Of a stretch of DNA of 64,000 nt, positions 52,331-61,240 are shown in pieces. The notes below the pieces were generated by a model. It saw only the letters and a list, made by a program, of their open reading frames with translations, was not told where the DNA came from and did no database searches. Every line of letters starts with the position of its first letter. Within the stretch, counting starts at the first letter, position 1. Location: NCBI RefSeq assembly GCF_034427655.1, contig NZ_JAXOFX010000013.1, positions 61,782-125,781 on the forward strand, read 5' to 3'. Origin of the DNA: Robertmurraya_A mangrovi (lineage in GTDB: Bacteria; Bacillota; Bacilli; Bacillales; Cytobacillaceae). Both the position numbers and the translations under genes were made by a program.

Positions 52331-53932
52331 TTAGTCTTCAGCAATCCAAGTTCTAAGAAGCTTCGCAAAATCTTCTGGTTTCTCTTTAGCCATTTTCTCT
52401 AGTTGTTTTCTACGTAATGAACTTTCTGTTTCTTGCTCTTCATTTACATCTGGTACCTCAATAGCAGCTGCTTCTTCCATCATTAATAACTCTTCTTGCT
52501 CTTTTTCTTGCTTCTTACGTGCACGTAGGAATAAGTAGATTAATAGAGCAATAATAGCTAATAACACACCGCCAACAACATATGCCCACCATGGCAAAAC
52601 TGATTTTGGTTCTTGGTTGAACTCAACTTTTCCGTTGAATGGTTGGACAGAAACTACAATTTTTTCTTGAATACTTTCTTCAGTTAATTGCTCTTGTCCC
52701 ACATTTTTGTCAATCGTTGTTCGAACGATCGCAGAAAGCATTTTTGTTATGTCGTCTACTCTCTCTTGTGGTAAAGAGTTCGGATCATCTGCAACTGGAG
52801 GCTCGACCATAACTTGAATACCAAGATCTCTTACTTTATATGGACTCTCTACAATTTCTTTTCTGATTTTATTAACTTCATTATTAATCGTCTCTTCAAT
52901 ACGTTCATAATCCCCGTTTCCAGCACTTCCTTCTAAGTAACTTGCACCTAATGAATCTGCTGGATCTTCCCCTTGTGGTACTCCTCCTGCTTGCGCACCA
53001 TTTCCAGTAAAGGTTTCTGTAATCTTTTGAGCACTAATAGCAATACCCTCAAGGTTTTCTTCATCCACAGGCGATACTAAATTTTCTTCACGATTTTCTT
53101 GAGTAAAATCTATATCAGCAGTTACAGCAACAACCACTTTTTCTTGGCCCATTAAAGTCCCTAACATACTTTGAACTTGACGTTGTACATCACGCTCAAT
53201 TTGCTTTTTTATTTCATGTTGAGCAGCAAAAGTGGAACCCGTATAATTTTTTTCATTATTTTTTAAATCAAAGTACTCAAAAAACTGATTAGTAATGACG
53301 ATATTATCAGTAGGAAGGTTAGGAACACTCTTAGACACAAGGTGATACAATGCTTTTATTTGATTCTCTTCAAATTGGTAGCCAGGCTTCGTATTAAGAA
53401 CGATAGATGCAGAAGCTGCCTCCTCTACATCGGTCACGAAAATTCCCTTTTCAGGAAGATTAATCATAACCTTAGCGTCATTAATACCATCTATCCCCTT
53501 CATTAGTTCTGCTATTTCGGTTTGCATAGCATCTAATTTTAGAACATTGAATTCATTTTCAGTCATCCCTATTCCAGCATTTTGGCTAAAGAAAGAGTAA
53601 TCTATGCTCCCGGATTTTGGTAATCCCTCAGCTGCCAATTCAACTTTCAAGCTGTCTACAACTTCTTCCGGCACTGAAATAGAAGTTCCTCCTGGAGCTA
53701 TTTCTGACTGGATACCCCTTGCATCTAATGCTTCTTTAATTGTTCCCGTTTCAGCAGGTGAAAGATTACTATATAGAGGAACTAAATTAGTTCTAGAAGC
53801 TAATAATGTAGCCACCGATATCATAATCAAAAAGAATACAAGTGCACCAAAAAACACAATTCTTTGTTTTTTGGTACGGCTACTCCAATATTCTTTTATG
53901 TTAGTCAAATATTTCTGAAGCGTTTCTTTCAT
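52331..53932 (-). CDS. fliF: Flagellar MS-ring protein FliF
   Basis: FliF forms the MS ring, the base of the flagellum. The 533-residue protein has two membrane helices (about 25-45 and 440-465, PWWAYVVGGVLLAIIALLIY), the YscJ-like ring domains (LSPAETGTIKEALDARGIQS, VMINLPEKGIF) and a C-terminal FliG-binding tail (KPEDFAKLLRTWIAED). The ATG at 53932 follows GGGGG by 6 bases; a GTG immediately before is less well spaced. Confidence 0.97.
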   Translation of the reverse strand: MKETLQKYLTNIKEYWSSRTKKQRIVFFGALVFFLIMISVATLLASRTNLVPLYSNLSPAETGTIKEALDARGIQSEIAPGGTSISVPEEVVDSLKVELAAEGLPKSGSIDYSFFSQNAGIGMTENEFNVLKLDAMQTEIAELMKGIDGINDAKVMINLPEKGIFVTDVEEAASASIVLNTKPGYQFEENQIKALYHLVSKSVPNLPTDNIVITNQFFEYFDLKNNEKNYTGSTFAAQHEIKKQIERDVQRQVQSMLGTLMGQEKVVVAVTADIDFTQENREENLVSPVDEENLEGIAISAQKITETFTGNGAQAGGVPQGEDPADSLGASYLEGSAGNGDYERIEETINNEVNKIRKEIVESPYKVRDLGIQVMVEPPVADDPNSLPQERVDDITKMLSAIVRTTIDKNVGQEQLTEESIQEKIVVSVQPFNGKVEFNQEPKSVLPWWAYVVGGVLLAIIALLIYLFLRARKKQEKEQEELLMMEEAAAIEVPDVNEEQETESSLRRKQLEKMAKEKPEDFAKLLRTWIAED

Positions 53933-54002
53933 CACAATCCCCCGGTTATTCTGTCTAGTTGTCGGCAGCTAATAACCAGCACCATTTAACAACTTCGATT
54001 TA

Positions 54003-54311
54003 TTAAACTTGCATTCTCATTACTTCTTGGTAGGCTTCAATTACTTTATTTCTGATCTCTATAGTAGCCTGTAATGTAACACTTGCTTTCTGGCTCGCAA
54101 TCATGACTTCATGCAAGTCAACATTACCACCCTTAGCTAGTTTATTCGTTAATTGGTCAGACTGAAATTGTGCATCATTAACTTTTTCAATAGAATTTTT
54201 TAATACGGACGCAAAGCTCTTTTGTGCTTCGTAAGGTGTAGAAGAAGGCATTATTTTCGTATTATTACTTTGAAAAATCTGAGATGCCGCTGGAATTGAA
54301 ATCTTATTCAC
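54003..54311 (-). CDS. fliE: Flagellar hook-basal body protein FliE
   Basis: FliE connects the MS ring to the rod and is the first exported axial protein. The 102 residues end with the conserved VDLHEVMIASQKASVTLQAT and RNKVIEAYQEVMRMQV. The start is GTG at 54311 with GGGGAG 7 bases before. It lies between flgC and fliF. Confidence 0.96.
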   Translation of the reverse strand: MNKISIPAASQIFQSNNTKIMPSSTPYEAQKSFASVLKNSIEKVNDAQFQSDQLTNKLAKGGNVDLHEVMIASQKASVTLQATIEIRNKVIEAYQEVMRMQV

Positions 54312-54325
54312 GTATGTGCTCCCCT

Positions 54326-54781
54326 TTACTTACCAATTTCAAGTGCTTTCATCAACATTCCTTTTGATGCATTTAGTACTGTAACATTGGCTTCATATGA
54401 TCTTGTTGCACTTATAAGGTCTACCATTTCTCTTAATGGGTCTACATTAGGTAGCTCCACATACCCATTTTCATCTGCATCTGGATGCTCTGGATCAAAT
54501 ACGAGTTTAAAAGGCGTCTCATCTTCTACGACTCTCGACACTTTTACACCGTTGCCAGCCACTCCATCCTGACGATTCATGGCAACATTTAAGAAATTAG
54601 AAAAAGAACCTTCTTTTGGCTGTAGAACTACCGTCTTTCTTCTATATGGTTGCCACTCTCCATTTACTAACTTTGCTCTAGTTGAATCAACATTGGACAT
54701 ATTAGAAGATATGACATCCATCCTTAGTCTCTGAGCAGTAAGCGCACTTGCTGAATTATTTATACTGTGAAAGATTGTCAA
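54326..54781 (-). CDS. flgC: Flagellar proximal rod protein FlgC
   Basis: FlgC is a proximal rod subunit. The 151 residues have the axial-protein N-terminus SALTAQRLRMDVISSNMSNV and C-terminus VDLISATRSYEANVTVLNAS with GNGVKVSRVVED between. The start is TTG at 54781, 9 bases from AGGAGG, and matches the B. subtilis N-terminus. It follows flgB by 2 bases. Confidence 0.97.
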   Translation of the reverse strand: MTIFHSINNSASALTAQRLRMDVISSNMSNVDSTRAKLVNGEWQPYRRKTVVLQPKEGSFSNFLNVAMNRQDGVAGNGVKVSRVVEDETPFKLVFDPEHPDADENGYVELPNVDPLREMVDLISATRSYEANVTVLNASKGMLMKALEIGK

Positions 54782-54783
54782 GT

Positions 54784-55179
54784 TTACTTACCTCCTCTAA
54801 TTACTGTTTGTAAAGTATTAAATTTACCACTAATTCGTTCAATTACTGCATTGTAATAGATTTGGTTTGTTGCTAAATCTGACATCTCTTTATCTAAATC
54901 TACATTATTTCCATTATGGTTATAAGCAGTATCTTTCCTAATCGTTATCCCAGGACGTCTTTGACTGATACCCTTAAAATCATAATGTCTTTGGTCAGTC
55001 TTGTTCGCTGCAATTGTAGTATTTAATGCAGATTCAAAAGCCGTCTTAAAGGACACATCTTTTGCTTTATAGTTAGGTGTATCCACATTTGATATATTTT
55101 GTGAGATGACCTTTTGTTTTGTAGAGGAATAGTTCAACGCACTCTCTAACGTTGAAATGGTATTTGAAAATAACTTCAA
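54784..55179 (-). CDS. flgB: Flagellar proximal rod protein FlgB
   Basis: FlgB is a proximal rod subunit and heads the fla/che operon. The 131-residue product contains KQKVISQNISNVDTPNYKAK and the end SDLATNQIYYNAVIERISGK. I choose the TTG at 55179 since GAGGTGA is 5 bases before it and MKLFSNTISTLESAL aligns with B. subtilis MDLFSGTIQNLENAL; a GTG at 55188 falls inside the ribosome-binding site. A SigA-type promoter lies about 95 bases upstream. Confidence 0.95.
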   Translation of the reverse strand: MKLFSNTISTLESALNYSSTKQKVISQNISNVDTPNYKAKDVSFKTAFESALNTTIAANKTDQRHYDFKGISQRRPGITIRKDTAYNHNGNNVDLDKEMSDLATNQIYYNAVIERISGKFNTLQTVIRGGK

Positions 55180-55274
55180 AAAAATCACCTCAGTTAATTA
55201 ATAAATCCATAGTGAAAATGTTACTTTTTGTTGATTTTTGTAATTTCCCGTTAGAATTTGTAATCTTAATCCTT

Positions 55275-55303
55275 ATTGTAATGAATATGCAATAATCTGT
55301 CTA
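55275..55303 (-). promoter_or_regulatory. Candidate SigA promoter of the fla/che operon
   Basis: TAGACA, 17 bases, TACAAT on the minus strand (5 of 6 matches in each box), giving a leader of about 90 nt to flgB. The strength of match and position make it the best promoter in the region. Confidence 0.55.
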
Positions 55304-55683
55304 TGTAATTTAAGTTAAAAACATTGGTAGTTAAGTCCTATTTTAGAATTTCTGGTCAGACCATTACTTTTTACCTATAAAAAGTTAGAGTTATATCTGC
55401 ATATTGCGTTCATAATTTTTATATCAAGCATATACGCACCTAGGTATAAGGTACCAAATAAAGTAAAATGGTTGAACTACCTAAAATAATATACGTGATT
55501 CTTACTAATTTGTAAATCCATTTTTTATCCAAATGTCGAAAATTGTTCACATCACTCTGTTACATAGTTGTAACAATTGTTATACTATTTTATACTGATC
55601 TAAAATGCCGATGAACAATCCTTTAAATATTATATTTGGAAAGGATTTTTAATACTGTGTTTCAACTCACATATATAATTAAA

Positions 55684-55713
55684 AATCCCACTAGCTTAAA
55701 AACTAGTGGGATT
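55684..55713 (-). terminator. Intrinsic terminator after codY
   Basis: A perfect 11-bp stem AATCCCACTAG / CTAGTGGGATT with an 8-nt loop, followed by TTTTTAATTAT on the minus strand. It begins about 12 bases after the codY stop. Confidence 0.92.
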
Positions 55714-55724
55714 CCTTGTATTTT

Positions 55725-56504
55725 TTAGTTTGACTTTAGTTTCTCTAATTCAAATAAGAATTTATCGTTTAGTACTTTAATGTATGTTCCTTTCATTCCT
55801 AATGAACGAGATTCAATTACACCAGCACTTTCAAGTTTACGTAGTGCATTAACGATAACAGATCTTGTGATACCCACACGGTCAGCAATCTTAGAAGCAA
55901 CTAATAATCCTTCATTGCCACTTAACTCTTCGAAAATGTGTTCGATTGCTTCTAGCTCACTGTATGAAAGTGAACTAATGGCCATTTGAACAACAGCTTT
56001 ACTACGTGCTTCCTCTTCAATTTCTTCAGCTTTTTCACGAAGAATTTCCATACCTACTACAGTAGCACCATACTCTCCTAAAATTAAATCATCATCATGG
56101 AACTGCTCTTGTAATCTCGCTAAGATTAATGTCCCTAAACGTTCTCCACCACCGATAATGGGAACAATCGTTGTTAAACCGCTTTTAAACAAGTCTTTGT
56201 TCTCTACAGGGAAAGCAGTATATTCACTTTCAACATCTAAGTTTGGTGAAGTTTCTTTAATATTAAATAAGTTATTTGTGTACTCTTCAGGGAACTGGCG
56301 GTCTTCTAACATTTTTTTCATACGCTCGTTCTCGATTTGTTGGTTAATAGCAAAGCCTAATAACTTTCCTCGACGACTTACGATAAAAATGTTAGCTTCA
56401 ATAACTCCACTTAACGTTTCTGACATTTCTTTAAAGTTAACTGGTTTTCCTGCAGCTTTTTGTAAAAGTGCATTAATCCTTCTAGTTTTTGATAATAAAT
56501 CCAT
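55725..56504 (-). CDS. codY: Global transcriptional regulator CodY
   Basis: CodY senses branched-chain amino acids and GTP and represses stationary-phase, nutrient-scavenging and motility genes. The 259-residue protein has the N-terminal GAF domain (VSRRGKLLGFAINQQIENER, RQFPEEYT, TTIVPIIGGGERLGTLILAR) and the C-terminal winged helix (ASKIADRVGITRSVIVNALR). The ATG at 56504 follows AGGAGG; a longer frame upstream has no ribosome-binding site and no matching residues. It ends the xerC-hslV-hslU-codY unit and lies just upstream of fla/che, which it represses in B. subtilis. Confidence 0.99.
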   Translation of the reverse strand: MDLLSKTRRINALLQKAAGKPVNFKEMSETLSGVIEANIFIVSRRGKLLGFAINQQIENERMKKMLEDRQFPEEYTNNLFNIKETSPNLDVESEYTAFPVENKDLFKSGLTTIVPIIGGGERLGTLILARLQEQFHDDDLILGEYGATVVGMEILREKAEEIEEEARSKAVVQMAISSLSYSELEAIEHIFEELSGNEGLLVASKIADRVGITRSVIVNALRKLESAGVIESRSLGMKGTYIKVLNDKFLFELEKLKSN

Positions 56505-56647
56505 TGTTCTTCCTCCTATTTTGCTATAACCCTTACTGTGATTAATAGTGTTTTTTCTATTTGGTCTGTTTGTCTGAATTGTTGATTTAAGTCCTCTTAT
56601 CTGTTTCCCCAATACATCTGGATATTACCAGAAATAAAAAGTTCATC

Positions 56648-58054
56648 TTATAAAATAAACTGACTCAAATCTTTATTTTTAGAAATAACTCCTAATTTCT
56701 CTTCTACATACTGAGGAGTAATAGCTATTTTTTCCATTGTGATATCTGGAGCTTCAAAAGATAGATCTTCTAATAATTTTTCTAATATAGTATGAAGTCT
56801 TCTAGCACCTATATTATCTGTGTTTTGATTTACTTCAAATGCTACTTCAGCTAGTTTACGAATAGCATCGTCAGAAAATTCAATTTGTATACCTTCTGTT
56901 TCCAATAATGCTTGATATTGTTTAATTAATGCATTATCAGGCTCTACTAAGATCTTGAAGAAGTCTTCTACGGTTAATTTCGTTAATTCTACACGAATTG
57001 GAAATCTTCCTTGTAGCTCTGGAATTAAATCAGATGGCTTTGCAATGTGGAAAGCACCAGCTGCAATAAATAAGATATGATCTGTCTTCACGGAGCCGTA
57101 CTTAGTGACAACTGTTGAACCTTCAACTACAGGAAGAATATCACGTTGTACACCTTCACGGGATACATCAGCTGAAGATCCGCTATTATTTTTACTAGCA
57201 ATCTTATCTATTTCATCGATAAAAATAATACCTGTTTGTTCTGCTCTAAAAACTGCCTCTTGAGTAACTTCATCCATATCAATTAACTTCTGAGCTTCCT
57301 CATTAGTTAAGATTTTTCTAGCTTCACGAACAGTTAGCTTACGCTTCTTCTGTTTTTTTGGCATTAAACCACTTAAAGCATCTTGGAAATTCATTCCCAT
57401 TTGTTCCATTCCAGAACCTTGCAGCATATCGAACATAGATGGCTGTTGTTCCTCGACCTCAACGGTAACCAGTTCGTTTTCCAACTCACCTAATGCTAAT
57501 TTACCTGCGACTACTTTTCGTTTCTCATACAGATTTAGATCTTCTGTATTGTCAGTTGTTTGCTCTTGTTGAGCACCGCCACCAAAAAGCATTTCTAAAG
57601 GATTCTTATAGTTGGTTGATTTTTTAGTAGAAGGAACGAGTAAATCCACAAGACGTCTATTTGCACTTTCTTCCGCTCTACCTTTAACATGCTGCATTTT
57701 TTCTTCTTTCACTAGTCGTACAGATGTTTCAACTAGATCCCTAATCATCGATTCAACGTCTCGACCTACGTAACCAACTTCAGTAAACTTTGTTGCCTCT
57801 ACTTTTACAAATGGTGCGCTTACAATTTTAGCCATACGACGGGCAATTTCTGTTTTACCTACACCTGTTGGACCAATCATTAAAATATTCTTAGGACTAA
57901 TTTCGTCTCTAAGTTTTTCATCAAGCAGGCTTCGACGGTAACGGTTTCTTAGTGCTACAGCAACTGCTTTTTTAGCATCCTTTTGCCCAATAATATATTG
58001 ATCTAATCGTTCTACAATCTGTCTTGGAGTTAGATTATTCTCTTTAATCGTCAT
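56648..58054 (-). CDS. hslU: HslUV protease ATPase subunit HslU (ClpY)
   Basis: HslU is the AAA+ unfoldase that feeds HslV. The 468 residues include Walker A GPTGVGKT (61-68), the pore region VGYVGRD, an intermediate I-domain (about 130-245), Walker B GIIFIDEIDKIA and the conserved end LSQFIL that inserts into HslV. The ATG at 58054 follows GGGAGGG. It is 12 bases after hslV. Confidence 0.98.
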   Translation of the reverse strand: MTIKENNLTPRQIVERLDQYIIGQKDAKKAVAVALRNRYRRSLLDEKLRDEISPKNILMIGPTGVGKTEIARRMAKIVSAPFVKVEATKFTEVGYVGRDVESMIRDLVETSVRLVKEEKMQHVKGRAEESANRRLVDLLVPSTKKSTNYKNPLEMLFGGGAQQEQTTDNTEDLNLYEKRKVVAGKLALGELENELVTVEVEEQQPSMFDMLQGSGMEQMGMNFQDALSGLMPKKQKKRKLTVREARKILTNEEAQKLIDMDEVTQEAVFRAEQTGIIFIDEIDKIASKNNSGSSADVSREGVQRDILPVVEGSTVVTKYGSVKTDHILFIAAGAFHIAKPSDLIPELQGRFPIRVELTKLTVEDFFKILVEPDNALIKQYQALLETEGIQIEFSDDAIRKLAEVAFEVNQNTDNIGARRLHTILEKLLEDLSFEAPDITMEKIAITPQYVEEKLGVISKNKDLSQFIL

Positions 58055-58066
58055 ATTTTTCCCTCC

Positions 58067-58615
58067 CTACAGCTCTTCAACAATGATATTGTCGTTTGTA
58101 TATACACAAATTTCAGCAGCAACTTCTAATGATGCCTTTGCAATTTCTCTAGCTTCTAAATGGTCTCCCGCATATTTCTTCAACGATCTACCCGCTGATA
58201 AAGCGTAATTTCCACCTGAGCCGATTGCCAGTATCCCATCATCTGGTTCAATAACTTCACCGGTACCTGAAATTAGTAGAATATTTTCTTTGTTCATAAC
58301 AATAAGCATAGCTTCAAGTCTTCTTAAAACCTTATCGCTTCTCCATTGTTTAGCAAGTTCAACAGCGGCTCTTTGTAAGTTTCCATTAAACTCTTCTAGC
58401 TTGCCCTCAAACATCTCAAATAACGTAAAAGCATCTGCAACCGAACCCGCAAAACCAGCCAACACTCTACCATTAAAAAGCTTTCTGACTTTTCTCGCTG
58501 TGTGTTTCATCACAACCGCATTACCAAAAGTCACCTGTCCATCTCCAGCCATTGCACATTTACCTTTATGTTGAACGGCAAAAATAGTAGTCGCATGAAA
58601 TTGAAATTGAGACAT
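58067..58615 (-). CDS. hslV: HslUV protease peptidase subunit HslV (ClpQ/CodW)
   Basis: HslV is the N-terminal-nucleophile peptidase of the HslUV protease. The 182-residue protein has FHATTIFAVQHKGKCAMAGD, GFAGSVADAFTLFE and GSGGNYALSAGRSL. In B. subtilis the nucleophile is reported to be a serine near the start (MSSFHATT). Here the start is MSQFQFHATT, two residues longer, with Ser2 kept. The ATG at 58615 follows AAGGAGGAA, so the extension is real. It lies between xerC and hslU. Confidence 0.96.
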   Translation of the reverse strand: MSQFQFHATTIFAVQHKGKCAMAGDGQVTFGNAVVMKHTARKVRKLFNGRVLAGFAGSVADAFTLFEMFEGKLEEFNGNLQRAAVELAKQWRSDKVLRRLEAMLIVMNKENILLISGTGEVIEPDDGILAIGSGGNYALSAGRSLKKYAGDHLEAREIAKASLEVAAEICVYTNDNIIVEEL

Positions 58616-58635
58616 TTAAATTCCTCCTTTTTGGG

Positions 58636-59538
58636 TTATGCCCTAGGATGATGTGTCATATAAGTTTTCTTAAGATATTCATTTGTTACATGAGTATAAA
58701 TTTGAGTCGAAGATAAAAAAGCATGACCTAGTAATTCTTGAACGGTTCTCATATCGGCACCGTTATTCAATAAATGAGTTGCAAATGTATGTCTTAACAT
58801 ATGTGGGTGAATGGTTCCACTTAGAGAAGATTTCTCAATAATCTTATCTAAGATTACCCTTATCCCTCGAGTAGTTAATGGGCCACCACGATAGTTGACA
58901 AACACATAGTCATGTGAAGATTGCTTAGTTATAAGTTTGTTCCTACCATCTTTTATGTATCGTTCTAGGGCATCATGCGCAAAACTGCCAAAAGGAACAT
59001 AACGATCCTTTTTCCCCTTACCATGTACAAGAATCGTTGATAAAAATAAATCAACTTCACTTAAACGTAATTGGCTGCATTCACTAACTCGTATACCGGT
59101 TGCATAAAGAAGTTCTAAGATTGCTTTATTTCTTAAATCAATAGGCTCTGTACCTTCGCATGCTTTGAAAAGGTTAGACATTTCTTCCTCATAAAAAAAA
59201 TCTGGTAAACGCTTTTCAATTTTGGGTATCGAGATATGACTAAAGGGATTTTCCGTGACTAGTTTTTCTCTAAGTAGAAATTTATACAAACTTCTAAGGC
59301 TAGAAATTTTTCGGGCAACCGATTTCCTAGCCAGCTTTCTTTCAAACAGTGTAGTAAGGAACAGCCTTACATCACTGTACTTAACATCTTTTAGTTCTGT
59401 TATTCCTTGTTCTTTCATTATTTCAGCAAATTCACTAATATCATGTTGATAATATTCAATCGTATATTGTGAGTAATTTCGCTCAATCTGTAAATATTCT
59501 AAAAATAATTTTAATAAAACGTTCACATTCTCGTTCAC
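58636..59538 (-). CDS. xerC: Site-specific tyrosine recombinase XerC (CodV)
   Basis: XerC with XerD resolves chromosome dimers at the dif site. The 300-residue protein has a SAM-like N-terminal domain (1-95) and a catalytic domain with the full set R150 (GIRVSE), K174 (HGKGKKDR), H246 and R249 (HPHMLRHTFATHLL), H272 (LLGHA) and Y281 (STQIYTHV). The start is GTG at 59538 after GAGGTAA. The xerC-hslV-hslU-codY order supports the host housekeeping role rather than a phage integrase. Confidence 0.96.
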   Translation of the reverse strand: MNENVNVLLKLFLEYLQIERNYSQYTIEYYQHDISEFAEIMKEQGITELKDVKYSDVRLFLTTLFERKLARKSVARKISSLRSLYKFLLREKLVTENPFSHISIPKIEKRLPDFFYEEEMSNLFKACEGTEPIDLRNKAILELLYATGIRVSECSQLRLSEVDLFLSTILVHGKGKKDRYVPFGSFAHDALERYIKDGRNKLITKQSSHDYVFVNYRGGPLTTRGIRVILDKIIEKSSLSGTIHPHMLRHTFATHLLNNGADMRTVQELLGHAFLSSTQIYTHVTNEYLKKTYMTHHPRA

Positions 59539-59639
59539 ACTGTTACCTCACAAACTGAGATTTAAAAGTGAGTATTATTCTATGTATATGATGACAAGTT
59601 CTTAAAATATGATTATAACGAACGGCTTCCTACTAAGGA

Positions 59640-59680
59640 ATCCTTGAAGAGCTCAATTTAGCCCTTCAAGGCTACTAAAT
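59640..59680 (-). other. Hairpins between trmFO and xerC
   Basis: CCTTGAAG and CTTCAAGG form an 8-bp inverted repeat with a 14-base spacer, and TAGCC / GGCTA overlaps it. No strong T-run, so termination is uncertain. The 174-base gap shows nothing else. Confidence 0.3.
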
Positions 59681-59712
59681 ATTATCATAAACAATCAAGT
59701 GTTGCAAGGAAT

Positions 59713-61020
59713 TTACATATTTTTCACAAAGTTCTGAATTGTTTCTAATGCTCGGTTAGCATGTTGTTCGTATCTTTCTTTTTTCCCTTTAATTTTTTGA
59801 GGTAAGTCAGGGAATAATCCAAAGTTTGCATTCATCGGTTGAAAGTTCTTTGCATTTGTCGTAGTAATATATTTTGCCATGCTTCCAATAGCTGTTTCAG
59901 CAGGGAATTCAATTGTCTGTTCATTCAACACTAGGCGCGCAGCATTGATTCCCGCAATTAAACCACTTGCTGCCGATTCTACGTATCCTTCTACACCTGT
60001 CATTTGACCAGCGAATAATAAATCTTCACGATTATTGAATTGGTAAGTTGCTCTTAACACTTTGGGTGAGTTGATAAAAGTATTTCGATGCATAACCCCA
60101 TAACGTACGATTTCGGCATTTTCTAAACCAGGGATTAATTGTAATACTTCTTTTTGAGGACCCCATTTTAAATGTGTTTGAAAACCTACGATATTATATA
60201 AAGTTCCAGCTGCGTCATCTTGACGAAGTTGCACGACTGCATATGGACGTTTCCCTGTTCTTGGGTCTTCTAAACCTACTGGCTTCATCGGACCAAACGT
60301 CATCGTTTTCTTACCACGTTTAGCCATTACCTCTATAGGCATACAGCCTTCAAAAAAGATTTCTTTTTCGAATTCTTTTAACGGAACCGTCTCTGCTTCA
60401 ACTAGTGCGTTATAAAATCGATCAAATTCTTCTTCTGTCATCGGACAATTTAAGTAAGCTGCTTCTCCCTTATCATAACGAGATTTTAAATAAACCTTAT
60501 CCATATCAATGCTATCTTTCTCAATGATAGGTGCAGCTGCGTCATAAAAGTATAGGTACTCTTCACCAGTTAAATCTTTTAATTTGGACGCTAACGATTC
60601 ACTTGTTAATGGCCCTGTAGCAATCACCGTTGGACCTTCAGGAATTTCTGTTACTTCCTCGTTAAACACAGTAACATTCGGATGATTTTTCACTTTGTCT
60701 GTGACATGCGCAGCAAACTCATGTCGATCCACTGCTAACGCTCCTCCAGCCGGAACCGAACATGCATCAGCTGAACCGATAATAACCGAATCTAAAATAC
60801 GCATTTCTTCTTTTAATACTCCAACAGCATTTGTAAGAGTATTCGCCCTTAATGAATTACTGCAAACCAACTCTGCAAATTTGTCCGTGTGATGAGCCGG
60901 GGTTTGCTTAACGGGTCTCATCTCAAATAAATTAACTTTAATTCCTCTTTTAGCAATCTGCCATGCTGCTTCACTACCTGCTAATCCTGCCCCTATAACA
61001 TTTACTACTTGTTCTGTCAT
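59713..61020 (-). CDS. trmFO: Methylene-tetrahydrofolate:tRNA U54 methyltransferase TrmFO
   Basis: TrmFO (Gid) makes ribothymidine at position 54 of tRNA using folate and FADH2. The 435 residues show the FAD motif VIGAGLAGSEAAW (8-20), the catalytic Cys53 in ELVCSNSLRAN, and the C-terminal MTGVEGYVESAASGLIAGIN. The ATG at 61020 follows GGAGG. It lies after topA with a terminator-like hairpin between the two, the order known in B. subtilis. Confidence 0.97.
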   Translation of the reverse strand: MTEQVVNVIGAGLAGSEAAWQIAKRGIKVNLFEMRPVKQTPAHHTDKFAELVCSNSLRANTLTNAVGVLKEEMRILDSVIIGSADACSVPAGGALAVDRHEFAAHVTDKVKNHPNVTVFNEEVTEIPEGPTVIATGPLTSESLASKLKDLTGEEYLYFYDAAAPIIEKDSIDMDKVYLKSRYDKGEAAYLNCPMTEEEFDRFYNALVEAETVPLKEFEKEIFFEGCMPIEVMAKRGKKTMTFGPMKPVGLEDPRTGKRPYAVVQLRQDDAAGTLYNIVGFQTHLKWGPQKEVLQLIPGLENAEIVRYGVMHRNTFINSPKVLRATYQFNNREDLLFAGQMTGVEGYVESAASGLIAGINAARLVLNEQTIEFPAETAIGSMAKYITTTNAKNFQPMNANFGLFPDLPQKIKGKKERYEQHANRALETIQNFVKNM

Positions 61021-61213
61021 ATTAATGAACCTCCAGTTGTACTAATATCATTGTTACATCTATCATTCGTTCGTTTTTGTATATAACTAGTTTTCATTTT
61101 TTAGCAAATCATCTCTTTTTTACTTTGCCCATTTGCATTTTACAATACGGATTAGAAACAAAAAAGTTTCATGCTTACATCAATATGTTATTTTCTTCAC
61201 AATACAGCCATTA

Positions 61214-61240
61214 GAAAAGAGTGAGCATATGCCCACCCTT
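61214..61240 (-). terminator. Terminator overlapping the topA stop
   Basis: AAGGGTGGGC-ATAT-GCTCACTCTT on the minus strand is a 10-bp stem with two G-T pairs, followed by TTCTAATG; the first arm overlaps the topA stop codon. Some read-through to trmFO is possible. Confidence 0.65.

Larger units (their letters stand above)
55180..55724. other. Regulatory region between codY and flgB
   Basis: This 545-base AT-rich region holds the codY terminator (55684-55713), the candidate fla/che promoter (55275-55303) and the flgB ribosome-binding site. A further TATAAAAT-like sequence lies near 55590 on the minus strand with TTGTTC 18 bases upstream. No good CodY box and no SigD promoter were found, and there is no gene. 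Confidence 0.6.

Noticed and set aside
55321..55560. Possible CodY boxes (AATTTTCGACATTTG and GAAATTCTAAAATAG)
   Set aside because: At most about 9 of 15 positions match AATTTTCWGAAAATT, no better than expected in AT-rich DNA.
55598..55612. Plus-strand TAAAATGCCGAT resembling a SigD -10 (GCCGATAT)
   Set aside because: No TAAA at the required 15-base distance and it points away from flgB toward codY.
58636..59538. xerC as a phage or element integrase
   Set aside because: Length, catalytic residues and the xerC-hslV-hslU-codY order are those of the host CodV gene; no att site or phage genes nearby.
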